Counted from the first letter of the stretch, positions 1-12,091 are shown. The stretch: 64,000 nucleotides of DNA from Thozetella sp. PMI_491 (GCA_021432635.1 MU270043.1:620001-684000); one strand, 5' to 3'. Numbers and translations: made by a program. The notes: generated from the letters alone by a model not told the origin.

Positions 1-1146
1 ACTGTCCCTTCTCACGGCTCCTAAGTCTCCGGGTTTGAATCAGTCCTAGTAGTAAGTTCGGCGTGCAACGAATAGATATGGGGGGGGCAATTCGAGGTCC
101 CTCCCGCGGACTTGTGGCGGGCGTGACACCGCCCCCTAAGAGCAAGAAGAAAGGTTCCGTTTGGCAGGTTGCCTATTTGCCCAAACTCCCCAGCCTCTCA
201 CGAGCCTATTTACATAGATGGCCCTGGCCGCTTTGGCGAGCACATGATGATATCCATCTGGCATTCCTAACTGAGCGAGGAGCAAAGGCTGTTTAGGGAG
301 TGGGGTATTTTTATACAGGAGCAATGAAACGGCGCATTAGTGCTTTCTTACTTTGAGGCGGTCGTGGCGCGCCTTTGGTTTCCAGTGCGCCTGGTTGACT
401 CCGCCTATAGTGGCTATATGTGAACTGGTGGTGTTTTGCACGTTGCTATGGCAGTGACACGAGTCCTCCATCCGCCCGAATCTCGCCCACTCGGATAATG
501 AATTAGGGCCGTGAGACCGCCGAGAGGCATGGCTCAATATGTTTTTCCGGACCGAGGATGCAATTTGGCCTCCTTCAATGCTGCCGTGATGGGTTGTTGT
601 ATGTTGACCCTGGAATGGTGAGAGCAAGGCTTCTTGCAAGAGGAAGAAGAGCGTTGCGGTACTCTTAACAATGAATTCTTGCAACAGTGCCGTGCCGTGC
701 GATACCGGAGAAGATGGCCACGCCCTCTACTTGAAATCATACTGCTGTTTTATATATCTGCAGTCAACGTGCATGCTTTGTATTAGCGCAGATGGCCTTG
801 AGTTACGCTAGGCTACGAGGATAATGCGGATATACGGCAGCTCACCGTCACAGCCTGCCTCCCTTTCCACGATCGTTGGCCAGGCTACCGGTGAAGTGAG
901 CTTACTATCGGTTAATAGAGAACCTTGTGGACTCCAAAGACAAGACGAGATGCGCCTGGATATTTGCCGAACTCCGCTGCGACCATAACTGAGCCGAACA
1001 CACAAGAAAATAAAGACAAAAACTCTGAACAAAGCACACCGAGCCCATGAGGCTTGAAAATAGACCAGATTTTCAATCGCAAGTAGGGCACTTGGATGCC
1101 TACGTGGTCCCGAGCATATGCGTCTCGTTCCACCCCATACTGACTC
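1..1146. other. Intergenic, no gene seen
   Basis: This left edge lies downstream of the stop codon of the zinc-cluster regulator at 1147. Only short frames without recognisable domains or fungal splice structure occur on either strand. It may include the regulator's 3' untranslated region. Confidence 0.5.
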
Positions 1147-3792
1147 TCAGATCTCGGCCAAGAATTCGCTCAGCAGCTGAGAACGAGTACGAGCCGTCTC
1201 GGAGCCCTGGTCGCCCTCGCCGATCGCCTGCATGATCTGTAGCATACGAACTGCAACACCATGTTAGCTATCTGCCACCGCCATGCAGCAGACTGATGCA
1301 TTGGGACGCTTACCGATGTCTGCCTTGGCCCTGACAAACAGCGGGTCCTTGGCGACCGTTTCGGGGCCTCCGGGATCTGCGAGAGTCTCTCGGATGACGT
1401 TGCAGATACACTGCGCCTCGAGGAAGGCGCGGTGGTTGAAGTGCCACCACACGCGCGCCTCGGTCTCGAAGAGCTGGTATAGCACGAAGAAAGCTGTGAT
1501 GGCGTCATGTGCAGCCTCGAGGGTGCCCCGAATGTTGACAGGCACATCGGTCGAGTCGGAACCGTGCACCAGCATCAGGTTGTGATAGTAGTTACTCGTG
1601 AGAAAGAGCGTCTGCCGGACGATGCGCTTGTTTGTCTGCGCTAGCTTGGAGAGCGACTCGGTATCCCACGACCGAAAGATATCCGGGAAGGAGCGGTAGA
1701 CGGCGCGGAAGTCGGCGACCAGCTTGGACTTTTGCCTGGCGGTGGGACATATGGGAATGTCAAGCGCGCGGGGGCTGCAGATGGCCTCCTGGACTAGGTT
1801 GGCGAGGGTCCAGGAGCCGCGGACGTAGGCTGTGTCAGTCGGGTCGTCGCTTGCGATGGAGCCCTCGTCCTCCACCAGGTCATCGACGCTGACGTCTGTA
1901 TGTGTCGTGCTGGGAGGTAGCGGGAGGAGGACGGTTAAGAAGGTGTCCTGGAGCAGCACGGCCTGCCAAAGTTTGCGTCGCTGCTGCTTCTCAAAGAAGG
2001 TTGCATGTGGCGTCACTAGCAATTGCGTTAGAGGGATCCGATCACGTTGGAAGAGCAGATGCTCGGGGTGAGCAAAGCCTACCGATGTTGGGGTCCCGGT
2101 GCAGACCCATAGCATATGCTTGCCGTGTCAGAATTCCCGCAAAGGCCCAGCCATCAGAAGCATGATTATCATTAATTAGGAAGTAGGTGATTAGTACCAT
2201 GGCCTGGATCGACCGTATGGAAGCGGTGCTCAGATATGAGCACAGCCTTAGCGACTGGTTGGAGGCCGAGGCGTAAAATTCGGCCGTTTGTTTCCGTTCT
2301 TGCGGCGAGGTTGAAGTTACGAACTGTGTGCCCAGGGCCAGCATGACAAAGACCAGGGCGATAAAGGAGGCGTCGACCTGGTTCTTGTCCTCCTTGCCTA
2401 GAGACCAGAAGTGCTCATAGTCGGCGTAGAAGGTCTGGCGATGGATCATGGGGTAGACGGGGTCAACGCATTCGAAATACCGGCTGAGGAGGATGTCAGC
2501 CTGTAGCTTGTCGGGAAGGACGCCAATGACCTCGGGCAAGCCGCCCGCGCATGTCCAGTAGTTGGCGAATGGATGCTCCGTTCCTATGCCGAAGACGTTG
2601 GACACGCCGCCGACGGAATACGGCACATTGGACAGGAGCCCGGTGTGCATGGGGATGTTGAGCAGGCCGGTCGACATGGCTATGGAGCTGAGGACACTGG
2701 CGCCCCGTCCTTGGGCGGGACCGCGGTCTGCCACGTTGGGAACATGTGCTCTGGCGGCGTCGGCTTTCGCCTTCGGTGCCTTGGTCATACGGCGGCCATT
2801 GGCGGCAGTCCGTGATGTTTCCCTGAGACGTGTTAGACGTGACGACACCGGCAGCTCACAACACCGAGGCGTGCGCGAGACTTACTCGAGCAGATTTGCG
2901 ACATGGGCATATCTACATTCTGTCTGCCTCTTGATGCCTGTGCCTGGTCAGTTCTCGAGCGCATGAGGGGAGATGCGATTTCTTTGTAGGAAATCAGATA
3001 GCAGACCCGGTAACTTACAGGCAAGACAGTGAGGACGTCCCCGGTCACACTAGGAAGAAAGCATAAGTTAGCGCGTCTGCCCTGCTGGTCACTAGTCACA
3101 ATGCAAGCCGGCGGTCACAAAATATCAAGGGAATAAGGAGGACAAGGAGCTAGGGGAACACAACAAGCATGCCTCCAATTACTAGCAAAGCGATTGTCAC
3201 GCAAACGTGGGGGCCGGCCGAGCAGCAGCCAAGGCGGGGGGGGGGGCTCCCGGAACTTGCCAAGTAGAGCAAATGCGGGGAATATAGCCCAAAGAATCCA
3301 CCGATAGCGCAGTTCTTTAGGAGGGGGTTGGACACGGCTGTGAGGGCAGAGAACCACTTGGTGGCAACAGCCTAGCAGGGTTCGGGGGTGAGTACTTGCC
3401 TTGGTCTTCCGCTCGACGCACTCAAAGCACGAGAGTGTCGGCTTGTTGCGCTTCTGTTTCTTACGCTCTGGTTCGCCGTCTAAATCGGCCGACGGTGATG
3501 CTGTGCTGCTCTCGCGGGCATCGTTGGGCGTGCCGTGGGTGGACGCACTCAAGGGGCGAGCGGCGAGCTGGCTCAGCGGAGGGCTTTCTGGCTCGTCCTT
3601 GAACTCGCGCTTCAGCGCATGCCCATTGGCGTTGCGTGTCGTTGCAATTGCGCCCGGGTACAATGCCGGCGAGTGCCGGGCCGAATGTGCAAAGAGGGTG
3701 GTGGGCGACGAAACCGCCGGGCTCGGCGGCGCGATTGCGGTGATGGTTTGGCCGTGGGCTCGGTCCATCACGACAGCATCCCCTGGCTGCAT
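1147..3792 (-). CDS. Zn2Cys6 fungal-specific transcription factor
   Basis: This is a nuclear DNA-binding regulator of 673 residues in six exons: 3792-3400, 3049-3019, 2937-2886, 2822-2083, 2015-1314 and 1250-1147. Joining them gives a perfect binuclear cluster, Cys122-x2-Cys125-x6-Cys132-x6-Cys139-x2-Cys142-x6-Cys149, after a basic stretch (KKQKRNK, 111-117) that could be a nuclear localisation signal. Exon 4 carries the fungal transcription factor middle homology region (FECVDPVYPMIHRQTF; AMGLHRDPNI). Intron 1 is 350 nt and starts with GC rather than GT; exon 2 is only 31 nt. Every other junction is GT-AG and all phases match. The N-terminal 110 residues are Ser/Pro-rich and probably disordered. 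I chose the start at 3792 because an apparent 3' splice site lies just upstream (about 3811), suggesting a 5' untranslated intron. The target genes cannot be told from sequence. Confidence 0.9.
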
Positions 3793-4329
3793 TCTGGGCA
3801 GCCACCCGCCTAAAAGAAATCAATTAGAAAAAAAAAATTGGCAGGGTCCCGGGGGACTGGGCGCGGCGCGGCTGCGGCTGCAAGATCGCGCAAAGCGATT
3901 TGCACGAATGGGTGCAAGCCTGGGTCGCACGTATCTGTGCCCGGGAATAAAGAATCCTTCTCTCCCGAAGTCTTAGATTTCGCGTGTCTGTGTCGCGCGA
4001 TCGGTACTTGCGATGGGAGATGGGTGGCTGTGACGCGCTGGGAATAAGGAAATAAGAGAAAGTGAAGGAGAGGGAGGTTCTGGGGAAAACGGGGGTGGAA
4101 ATAAAGCGGTACCCGTTCCCACGCTCAGGCTGAACCAAACTACCCCTGCGGGGTGAGGGGTAAAGGGAGTAGAGAGCAAAGAAGAGGGAGGGACCCAGAG
4201 GGACCCAAAAGGCCTGACTCCAAAAATCAACGGGAAGAACGACCCTCTCGACACAGTGGGCTCTCGTGGGGATGGCAAACAGCCAAATCTAGCACATCGG
4301 GGTGAGAAAGAAAGGGGAAGAAGGAGATA

Positions 4330-4378
<49 letters not shown>

Positions 4379-5998
4379 CCGGTAAGGTACAGGCGGGAGG
4401 GGGGGCCTGGAACCAGAGAAGCGTACTGAAAATGAAGACTTGGAAGGCTGGGGAAGCCCTGGGAAGAAAAGTACCTGTTTGGCCTTCCTTGCCTTGGTAT
4501 CCCGCGGCAGGGACCGTCCGCGTCTCCTCAGGCCGGACCCCCCCCCCCATAAACTGATGGCCCTCTGCACTGAACCGAGGGTGCGTGCAGGTTTGAGTTT
4601 GGCCCGTCGACGCCTTTCTCGGTCTGGAACTCCGCAAAACGGCGCCTGCAGAGTCGGGGGTTTCTAGGTCCTGTGGCCAACATCAGATCAACTTGGGCCG
4701 TCGACTGATGGTACATACTACCTCATGTGTATGTACCTCACTGCTGCCGCCTGCCTCCTCCCCCCTCCAAGAAAAGAAGTGGGTGGGTTGGAAAAAGTGG
4801 CGTCTTGCACTGTCCTTCCTCCTTTCTCTCTCTTCACGCTTCCGGCTCGCGCCTGCTTCCCCGTCCATGTCTGGGTCTAGCGATACCTACATACCTACAA
4901 GGCAAGCCTTGATTACTACGTATCGCATGTACTTGGCTATCCATTCTCCACCCAGCTGCAAGCCCATCCCCTGCTGCCGCGACCTCCTCCACACCCCCAC
5001 CACCCCCCAATCGCCCGAGATTGCAAAACAATTGACGGGCGTTCAGCGGGGATGGATTAACGTACGGAGTAGGGAAAGCTGGGTGTGCTGTACGTCCATC
5101 CCGTCAGCTCGCATTCTCATCTTCATTGCATGGAACAAAGGACGCCAGCTTCCCCGGATCGCAAGGCGGAGGAGATAGGCTCCTGAGCTAAGCGCCAAGT
5201 TCGTTCTTGCGGAGGCAAGGAGATGGGGCAAAGGCCCGTAGCTGCGCTTCGCATGCGCCGCTGGTGGGTAGCAGCGGGGAACCCGGGCGTGGAGAGAAGG
5301 GGCACGAAGGCGGCCCCCGCACCTGCAGCGCAGTCCGGTCGGCGCCCCTTCCCGGTTTTGCTACCATCCGTAGACGCTTTTAGGTGGCTAGGCGCGGGTT
5401 GGAACGGCGATGGGACAGAAGGTGTGCTAAGCCGCTAACATTGTCTCGCGAGTTATATCCCTGGGTGTTTGGGGCTGCGTACCCGGCATCTGCACACCCT
5501 CTTCGCTCCGAGACCCGGCACAGTCGGGAAAGAAAGTGCAGGAGAGAGGGGCAGCCAAGGCGAACGAAACGATGAGAAATCGTGTTGGCCGAACGAGCCC
5601 GCCGGGCTCGCAGACCCACCCACCCGGGCTGCCACTTCTGGGCCTCTTCGGCGAAGGACCGGATCCGTCCGTCCAGATCCGGATGGGTCCATTCTCCACC
5701 TACCCCCTTCCCCCCGGTGAATGTTTCCCGGCAAAGTCAGTAATACTGCGTGACGGTTGTGTGTTTGTTTGTTTGTTTATTGGGGGGGCAGGGGGGTTGA
5801 AAGCGAGCAAGGCGAGAAGAGAGATGAACGTGGTGTGCTTGGATTGGACAAGGTCGTTGTCGAGTAAAAATCTATCGTTGCTATGCCGTTTCTATGACTC
5901 CGTGTGGCCCTTCCCCGCTTTAGAGTGTATATGACTTATTGGTACAGATCTGTCCTCCGTGGTTAGGCTCTATTCACGCGACCCGCGTGCCGGGCCTG
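3793..5998. other. Long upstream region of the Zn2Cys6 gene
   Basis: These 2.2 kb separate the regulator's start from the stop of suv3. I see no gene. It contains a long (AG)n microsatellite and a likely 5' untranslated intron ending near 3811 on the minus strand (pyrimidine tract then AG). It probably holds the regulator's promoter and leader plus the suv3 3' untranslated region. Confidence 0.45.
4333..4375. repeat. (AG)n dinucleotide microsatellite
   Basis: An almost pure run of about 21 AG units, read as (CT)n on the strand of the regulator whose start lies 540 bp away. CT-rich tracts are common in fungal promoters and leaders. Confidence 0.95.
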
Positions 5999-8369
5999 CT
6001 ACCCACTCCGTGGCTCCGGTGCGACGCTCGCAGGAGCCTCTCCGTCCGACTCCCCGTCGACCCCGACATTCTCGCCATCGAGCTTGGGTCCGGCCTCTGG
6101 CTCTCCGAAGGCGGCCTCTTGCTTCAACATGCGCAGCTCCACCATGCGCCTTGTCCTCTGTCGCCGCCTCTGGTACTCCTCTGATTCGTAGCTCAGCTTA
6201 TCGAGGGATTCGCTGATCTTGGCCTCGACCAATTCCTTCACGTGGAACGCGAGCGGCTGGCTGCGGAAAACACCGCGGTACCGGTAGCTCAGCCACAGGT
6301 ACAGGGTGATTGACTTGTGTAAAGACTCGAGCTGGTGCAGGTAGGCGACATTGGTCAAGTTGGCCTCCTGCGGATTGACGTCCAGCACCTCAAGATCGAT
6401 CTCTTGGATGTCGAGGAGGTGTCCATTGTCGTTTTCCGAAACACACTTCGCGCACGCCGCCAGCACCTGGAGCTGATCGGGGACTGACGCTGCCACTGGG
6501 GCGGTAAGGAAGCTGCAACGATCCTCGATGGACATGGCATACGGTTGGATGACCTCGGCAATCTTGATCGCAACAGACATGTCACAGACCTGGAACCGCT
6601 CTGATACTCGGCCCATCTCGCGAAGTCGGGAGAGGATGAAGGTAAAGGGCGTGTTTGGCGGGAAGTAGGACGCGAACCTCTCAATGATAAAGCTGGGTGG
6701 GACTATACCGACACTCGTGATGGGATCGGCTTCGCTCTCGAAGGCGTTGCGGATGAGCCCGAGGTCTTCGTCTTCGAGCGCCGTGATGAATCCGGGCGTC
6801 CCCCACCTGTCCACCACAGGGCTGGCCGGAGCCGCAGTTTCCGGACCGGCCTGTATGGCCTGGTTTGCGGTCCGGTATCGCCCGGCTCGACCACCAATCT
6901 GCTTGACCTCCGGGACACTCAGGAGCCGGTGCGCCATGCCATCGAACTTGCTAGCCGCTTCGAAGACGACCCGCTTGATCTCAAGGTTCAACCCCATGCC
7001 GATGGCATCGCTGGCCACCAGGATGTCGTACTCGTTGTTAGGGTCGTTGAACAGAGCAGCCTGCTGGGCTCGGGTCTCTGGAGGAAGGGAGCCATATACA
7101 ATGGCACAGCGCTTGCCCGTTGATTCCTCGATACCGGTCTTCAGCGTATGCAGGCCGATGCGGGAGAAAGAGACAACGGCGTCCCCCTTCTGCAGGTTCT
7201 CGAAATCTCCCTTTAGGCTTTCATTCATGAAGTGCAAGGGGTTCAGCCTCTGGTATCTGTGCACGATGCACTTCTCGCCTAATCTGGCACATATGTCGGT
7301 GATGATGTCCACGGCCCTCTCTTCTCCGCATAGGTGAAGCTCCTTGGCTTGGATACCCAGAAAAGCCTGGGTCCACGCCCAGCCCCTGTCGGGGTCCGCA
7401 AGCATCTGGATCTCGTCGATGACCGCCACATCGAACCTCTCGTTGATCGGCGACATCTCGACGGTGCAGCTCCTCAGGAACTGATCTACGCCCTCCGGTA
7501 TCCTCACTTCCTCCCCAGTCACAAGGGCACACGGCCGCCCCTTGGCAGTGAAGCGGGTGTAGACCTCGTGGGCAAGCAGCCGCAGCGGTCCGGCGTACAT
7601 GCCGGTTCGCGCATTCTCGAGCGCTTTCAAGGCATTGTACGTCTTGCCTGAATTGGTCGGCCCGACGTGCAGATGGATCGTCCGCTGCATCATTCGAGTG
7701 GCGGGATACCATTCGTAGGGAAATCGAATGTCGGCGATCTCCATGTGCTTCTCGGTAATGTACTTGGGAAAGTGGTTCCTCATAATGCAGCTCTGAAAGG
7801 CATATCGGAGCTCCAATTTCAGCCCCTTTGAGTCCCCCCTGACAAACGCGTTGCGGAGGTTCCAGAATAGAGGGTTGTCCTTGCGCGAGACGAGGCGAAA
7901 GTCGCTGGCGTGCTTGAAAGCTCGGCGAACAGATCTTTTGAAGAGCTCTGCCTCCCGCTCCACATCTTGCTGGCTGTTGATGCCATATGACTTGTACTCC
8001 AGGTGCCCCGGTTTCCAGGGCCCTAGTTCCTTGAGCAGCTCCATGAGCCATCGCATCACGATCGACTCGAGCATCTGGTAGTTGTGTCGGCTGGCGGCGC
8101 CGCCCAATCTCGAAGCCATGGGCGCATCGGATATCGCTAGACCGCTCCGTAGATATGAATTATCATATGTCACCTGTAAAAGTCTGTCAGCAAACCGTGG
8201 TAACGACAGGGACAGCGACGACCGCCGCCGCCTGAATCTGGCTTACCCGACGGACAGGCGGCGCCGGTGATGCTGGCCGCCTGGCCTCCTTCCCGTGGGA
8301 TCTCCATCGCCGGCAAACGAAGGTAAGGCTCTGCGAGCATATCCGGACCGGTCTAGACAATGCTATCAT
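5999..8369 (-). CDS. suv3: Mitochondrial ATP-dependent RNA helicase Suv3
   Basis: Suv3 is the helicase of the mitochondrial RNA degradosome, unwinding RNA for the exoribonuclease Dss1 in fungi. The protein has 765 residues in two exons (8369-8247 and 8173-5999) with a 73-bp intron. Exon 1 encodes about 41 residues rich in Arg, Ser and Ala with almost no acidic residues, which fits a matrix-targeting peptide. Helicase motifs are intact: motif I GPTNSGKT at about 212-219, motif II DEIQM at about 294-298, the VASDAIGMGLNLE segment, and motif VI QIGGRAGRYR at about 466-475. A Suv3 C-terminal region follows, and the last 40 residues are acidic and probably disordered. I chose the ATG at 8369 because it gives the shortest leader with a good targeting peptide. 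Transcription diverges from the VAMP gene at 8724. Confidence 0.95.
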
Positions 8370-8723
8370 GGCCACCTTGGAGCCTGCGGCAGACCATGCT
8401 GGTTTGGACAGAGTCTGGGTGCAACGGGGTCCCTTTTCGGCAAGCTCCAGTGCGCGCGGTGAGTCGCGAACTTTTTTTTGGACCGAGTGGGTGGAGTCCC
8501 CCCACACCCCTGGCGCCAACGGGCGGCAGGTGGGCCCCACTCAGGCTCCCACAATGGACCTCGTCATCGTGCAGGCGTCCATTCCGAAGGCTCAAGCAGA
8601 CTGCCTTCCTCGACAAACCTCATCTGACCCAGGCCCTCGAGCATTGAAGCAACCTGTCGCAGCCCGGCCTGACTTCCAAGAACCACGCCAAGGATCCTCC
8701 CTCGATTGAAACAGTACCTCAGA
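8370..8723. promoter_or_regulatory. Shared divergent promoter, suv3 / VAMP7-like
   Basis: About 350 bp separate two start codons pointing away from each other, so this segment must hold both promoters and both leaders. I recognise no specific operator in it. Confidence 0.5.
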
Positions 8724-9506
8724 ATGGCCTCTTCGTCGAGTCCGGCCACTCCGCTGCTCTAGTAAGTTTCGTGATCGCCGCGATGAGTGATGGCATTCAC
8801 TAGCTAACACCGCTCGCCCCCTCCTCTCAGTGCATGCATAGCGCACAACACCACTATCCTCAGCGAATGCACCACGTCAGCCACGAGCCAGACGTCGTCC
8901 CTCGCCTCCGTCCTCCTCCCCAAAATCAAGCACGCAGAGCCAGAGAAGGCGACCTTCACCCACGGCGCCTACCACATCCACCTAATCTCGGAGGCGCCGT
9001 CGGAGCACCCACCGGCCCAGGCCAGCGCAGGTGGCCTATCGTTCGTCGTCATCACGGAGAGCGACCTCGGCCGCCGCATCGCCTTCGGCTTCCTAATAGA
9101 GATTCGAAAGCGCTTCTTCGCTCAGTTCCCGGCGGCCGAAACCGACTTCGCGGATCTACCGAACTATGGCGCCGCGATCTTCAACAGCGAGCTCAAGAAC
9201 TTGATGGTCGAATACGGCACGACAGGCCACGGCCGGGATGATGCCATTTCCAACGCGAAGCGCGAGATCGACGATGTGCGAGGCATCATGACTCGCAACA
9301 TCGAGGGGCTGCTAGAGCGCGGTGAGCGGATCGACCTGCTCGTCGACAAGACCGATCGTCTGGGCGGGAGCGCGCACGAGTTCCGCGTGCGTAGCCGAGG
9401 CCTCAAGAGGAAGATGTGGTGGAAGAATGTCAAGCTGATGGGACTGCTGGGTTTGGTCCTCATCCTGATCATCGTCACCATCGTTCTCTCGGTCAAGGGT
9501 AACTAG
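8724..9506 (+). CDS. Longin R-SNARE, VAMP7/Nyv1-like
   Basis: This is a tail-anchored vesicle SNARE of 237 residues in two exons (8724-8761 and 8831-9506; 69-bp intron). An N-terminal longin-like region (about 10-130) includes LLYACIAHNTTILSE and FLIEIRKRFF. A synaptobrevin coiled coil of about 140-200 follows, with the zero-layer arginine at about 176 (GLLERGERIDLLVDKTD), which classes it as an R-SNARE. The basic-aromatic KRKMWWKN linker and one C-terminal membrane span (LLGLVLILIIVTIVLSV) are typical of the family. Longin plus R-SNARE plus tail anchor points to the VAMP7 group, which acts in late endosome/vacuole fusion; Sec22 and Ykt6 are less likely given the linker and anchor. Confidence 0.93.
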
Positions 9507-10615
9507 CCCCATTCCAACAGCTGGAGGGCGAGGCTACTCGGCGTCTGTGAAATGGGTCTGGCAAGGGGCGTTTTGGTGTCTTTGTTTTCCATGGTTCGAC
9601 TGCGGCGACGCAACCTCGAGTGTTGGAAGAAGCTGTATATGGTAGCATCCTTCGGCGGCGGGGGCACACAAATACACACACGCGCGCGACGAGGAGCTAC
9701 CAGACTTGAGGGATTCGGTCTCCAAAGAACCCTTTATTTCTTTTGTCGGCAATGCTTCCTGCCCTCCCTCTCTACCTCTTCTCTGTAGTTGTATTAAATG
9801 TTGGAAAGCCCGAGAAGAGGCATTGTTCCATGTTTATTGCTACCCAATTCTATCTCCTGCTTCCTCCCTCGTATCTTGCTGCCACAGGCGGCACCGCCTC
9901 TGTGACGAAGCCGAATAAAGAAGCCGCGCCAAAGTTGTCGCATCTGAGCGTCGCCTCTGGATCGCGGCGCTGCAACGTACACAATCAGTAATATCATAAC
10001 TTTGGCCCCGTCCCGCTATCAGTCCTCCTTTGACTCTCTTGGTAGATATATCCCTGGGCTACCGGGCTGGACTGAGCACCAGAGGCTATAGCGAAAGGCG
10101 GCCGACGCAACTTCTCCGTGAAAAAAACCGGGTGCCGATGGGAGGCATTATGAAGATTGCTACGCTCCCAGGCTGCCTGGAGAGGCGTAAGGGCCTGAGG
10201 GGTAGGCATTGCTGGTGGGCTGGGTGTCGGCGGCTGAGAACTCGACGGCATTGAACAGATAGGGTGAGCGTGTAGCTCACTCGCCCAGCATTGCCAGTAC
10301 GTGTCGGCAAGGGGAACAATCATGCGAATATGGACCGAAGTGAGGAGAAGGAATGACCGGCAAGGCAGTTTTACGTCTATACTGGAGCCAGAGTTGCGAG
10401 GCCGAGATATTGCTCTTGTTGTGAGGCTCTTCCGTCATCGCTTGTTTGCATGTGGAGCCGCCGGCTCGGCCCCGCAAATGTCGGCCGTTGCCACCACACA
10501 ATGGACCCGAGGACGTGGGCAATGCCGAGGCCATGTCAGAGCTCTCTCCAATTGGTGGGGATGGCACGAGACCCAGGGCCATTCTCGCCATGTATGCATT
10601 TCTTGATTCTAGAGC
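9507..10615. other. Intergenic between convergent genes
   Basis: About 1.1 kb between the stop codons of the VAMP-like and Env9-like genes. It should contain both 3' untranslated regions. I see no coding signal or RNA gene. Confidence 0.5.
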
Positions 10616-12091
10616 TTAGTCGACGACTTTCTGGCTGAATTTGGCGTTCTTCATCTTCTTCAACTTTTTCTCCTTTTCTCTTTCCTTCTCTTTTTCCTTT
10701 TCGTCCTTTGCCTTCTTTTCCTTCTCCTTCTCGTCCTTCGTCTTCTTCTCCTTCTCCTTTTCTCGTTCGTCTTTGGCCTTCTTCTCGTCCTTACCCTTCG
10801 GCTCCTTCTCCTTCTCCTTCTCCTTGCGGTCCTTCCTGCCCTTTCCTCTCTCCTTCTCCTTCTCCTTCCCCTTTTCCTTCTGCTTCTTCTTGCCTTTGGA
10901 TATGGCGTCTATCAATGACTCGATTTCTTCGACTTTGGCCTTCTCCCCTGCCTCTTTGGCCCTCTTCTCCTGTTCCTTCTTCTCCCGCGCCCTCTTGCTG
11001 GCTGATTCTTTCTCTGTCTTTTCAATCAGTTTGTCGCTCGCCTCCCACAGCTTCTTGGCCATCTCATCGTCCTTGATGTCCTTGCGCGCAAAGTCAACCT
11101 CCATGCATTCCTTGATGAAGCGGCCGCCCTCGCCCCGGCCGAGGCCGGATTCCAGCGCGGCGAACAGAATCGACTGCGCACCCATGCTAGGGCTTTTAAG
11201 GAAGAACCAAAAGACGAAGTAGAAGAGCATGTACAACAGCAAGCCGAAGAGTGACCCCCTCGTCAGCCACCGCCTCATCCCCGGCGTGCGTGTGAAGCCT
11301 GGGTCCGCTAGTATGACCCGCGTATTCATAGGTAGGCCGTCCGGGCGCTTGTATGCATCCAAGTGCTTCTGGAACGCCTGCGCAAAAACCATAAGCGCCA
11401 GTTTGCTTCGCGCGTACGCGCGACTGGGTGTCCAGTCCTCCTCCTCCCCCAGAACTTTATCGAGCGGTGGTGACCCAATGTACGCTGAGCAAGTGGGCAC
11501 TATGATGCGCACGTCGCGATCGAAAGGCTGGGCGCGCAGTGCGGGACTAAGAATTCCCAGTAGGTGGAAGTTGGCCAGAAAGTTGACCATCCACGTTGTT
11601 TCCACTCCTTCCTCCGTCTCTGTCCTTTTGCCCCCGGGGGGTGTCATAGTAGCGGCGCACAAGATGAGCATGTCGAGCCGTCGGGGCGGCGCATTATCGA
11701 TCCACTTGGTTGCGAACTGGCGGATGCTATGCAGGGAGGAGAGGTCGACCTGCTCGGCGTAGATCATCTGGTTGCTCGTCTTGGCGCGCATGTCCTCGAT
11801 GAAGTCGACAAGGAAGACATCGGATGGCGGTAGGTGCGTGAGCAGAACGAGCTGAGCGCCTCGCCGTGCCAACTCCAATGCAACCATAGCCCCAATGCCT
11901 GACGTCCCACCAGTAATCATGGCCACTCGCCCGTGCATGTTGCGCTCGGAAGTGTTGCTGGCACCCATCGTGTACCGTTTCGTCAGGACGAGGGCCCCCA
12001 GAGCAGTTGCGCACTTGACCAGGAGCCACGGGTCCGGCAGGCTCTCCGGCCAACCATTGCTGACGACGTGGGCGATGAATGGGAGCGGCAT
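10616..12091 (-). CDS. env9: Env9-like short-chain dehydrogenase with K/E tail
   Basis: This single-exon gene encodes 491 residues of a membrane-associated SDR oxidoreductase resembling yeast Env9 and vertebrate retinol dehydrogenases. The nucleotide-binding motif TGGTSGIG is at 60-67 and the catalytic pair YxxxK at Tyr226/Lys230, with the serine just upstream (VPTCSAYIG). An N-terminal hydrophobic segment (about 22-37) and a strongly hydrophobic stretch at 280-300 (FGLLLYMLFYFVFWFF) could insert into an ER or lipid-droplet membrane. From about 358 to the stop the protein turns into a Lys/Glu-dominated low-complexity tail of roughly 130 residues built from KEKEK and KDEKEK units. The tail is in frame and uninterrupted, so it is probably translated. 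Substrate is unknown; family members reduce or oxidise lipid carbonyls. Confidence 0.85.
   Translation of the reverse strand: MPLPFIAHVVSNGWPESLPDPWLLVKCATALGALVLTKRYTMGASNTSERNMHGRVAMITGGTSGIGAMVALELARRGAQLVLLTHLPPSDVFLVDFIEDMRAKTSNQMIYAEQVDLSSLHSIRQFATKWIDNAPPRRLDMLILCAATMTPPGGKRTETEEGVETTWMVNFLANFHLLGILSPALRAQPFDRDVRIIVPTCSAYIGSPPLDKVLGEEEDWTPSRAYARSKLALMVFAQAFQKHLDAYKRPDGLPMNTRVILADPGFTRTPGMRRWLTRGSLFGLLLYMLFYFVFWFFLKSPSMGAQSILFAALESGLGRGEGGRFIKECMEVDFARKDIKDDEMAKKLWEASDKLIEKTEKESASKRAREKKEQEKRAKEAGEKAKVEEIESLIDAISKGKKKQKEKGKEKEKERGKGRKDRKEKEKEKEPKGKDEKKAKDEREKEKEKKTKDEKEKEKKAKDEKEKEKEREKEKKLKKMKNAKFSQKVVD

Noticed and set aside
10641-11222. 193-residue plus-strand frame rich in Phe and Ser
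   Set aside because: It is the antisense reading of the Lys/Glu-rich tail of the Env9-like gene.
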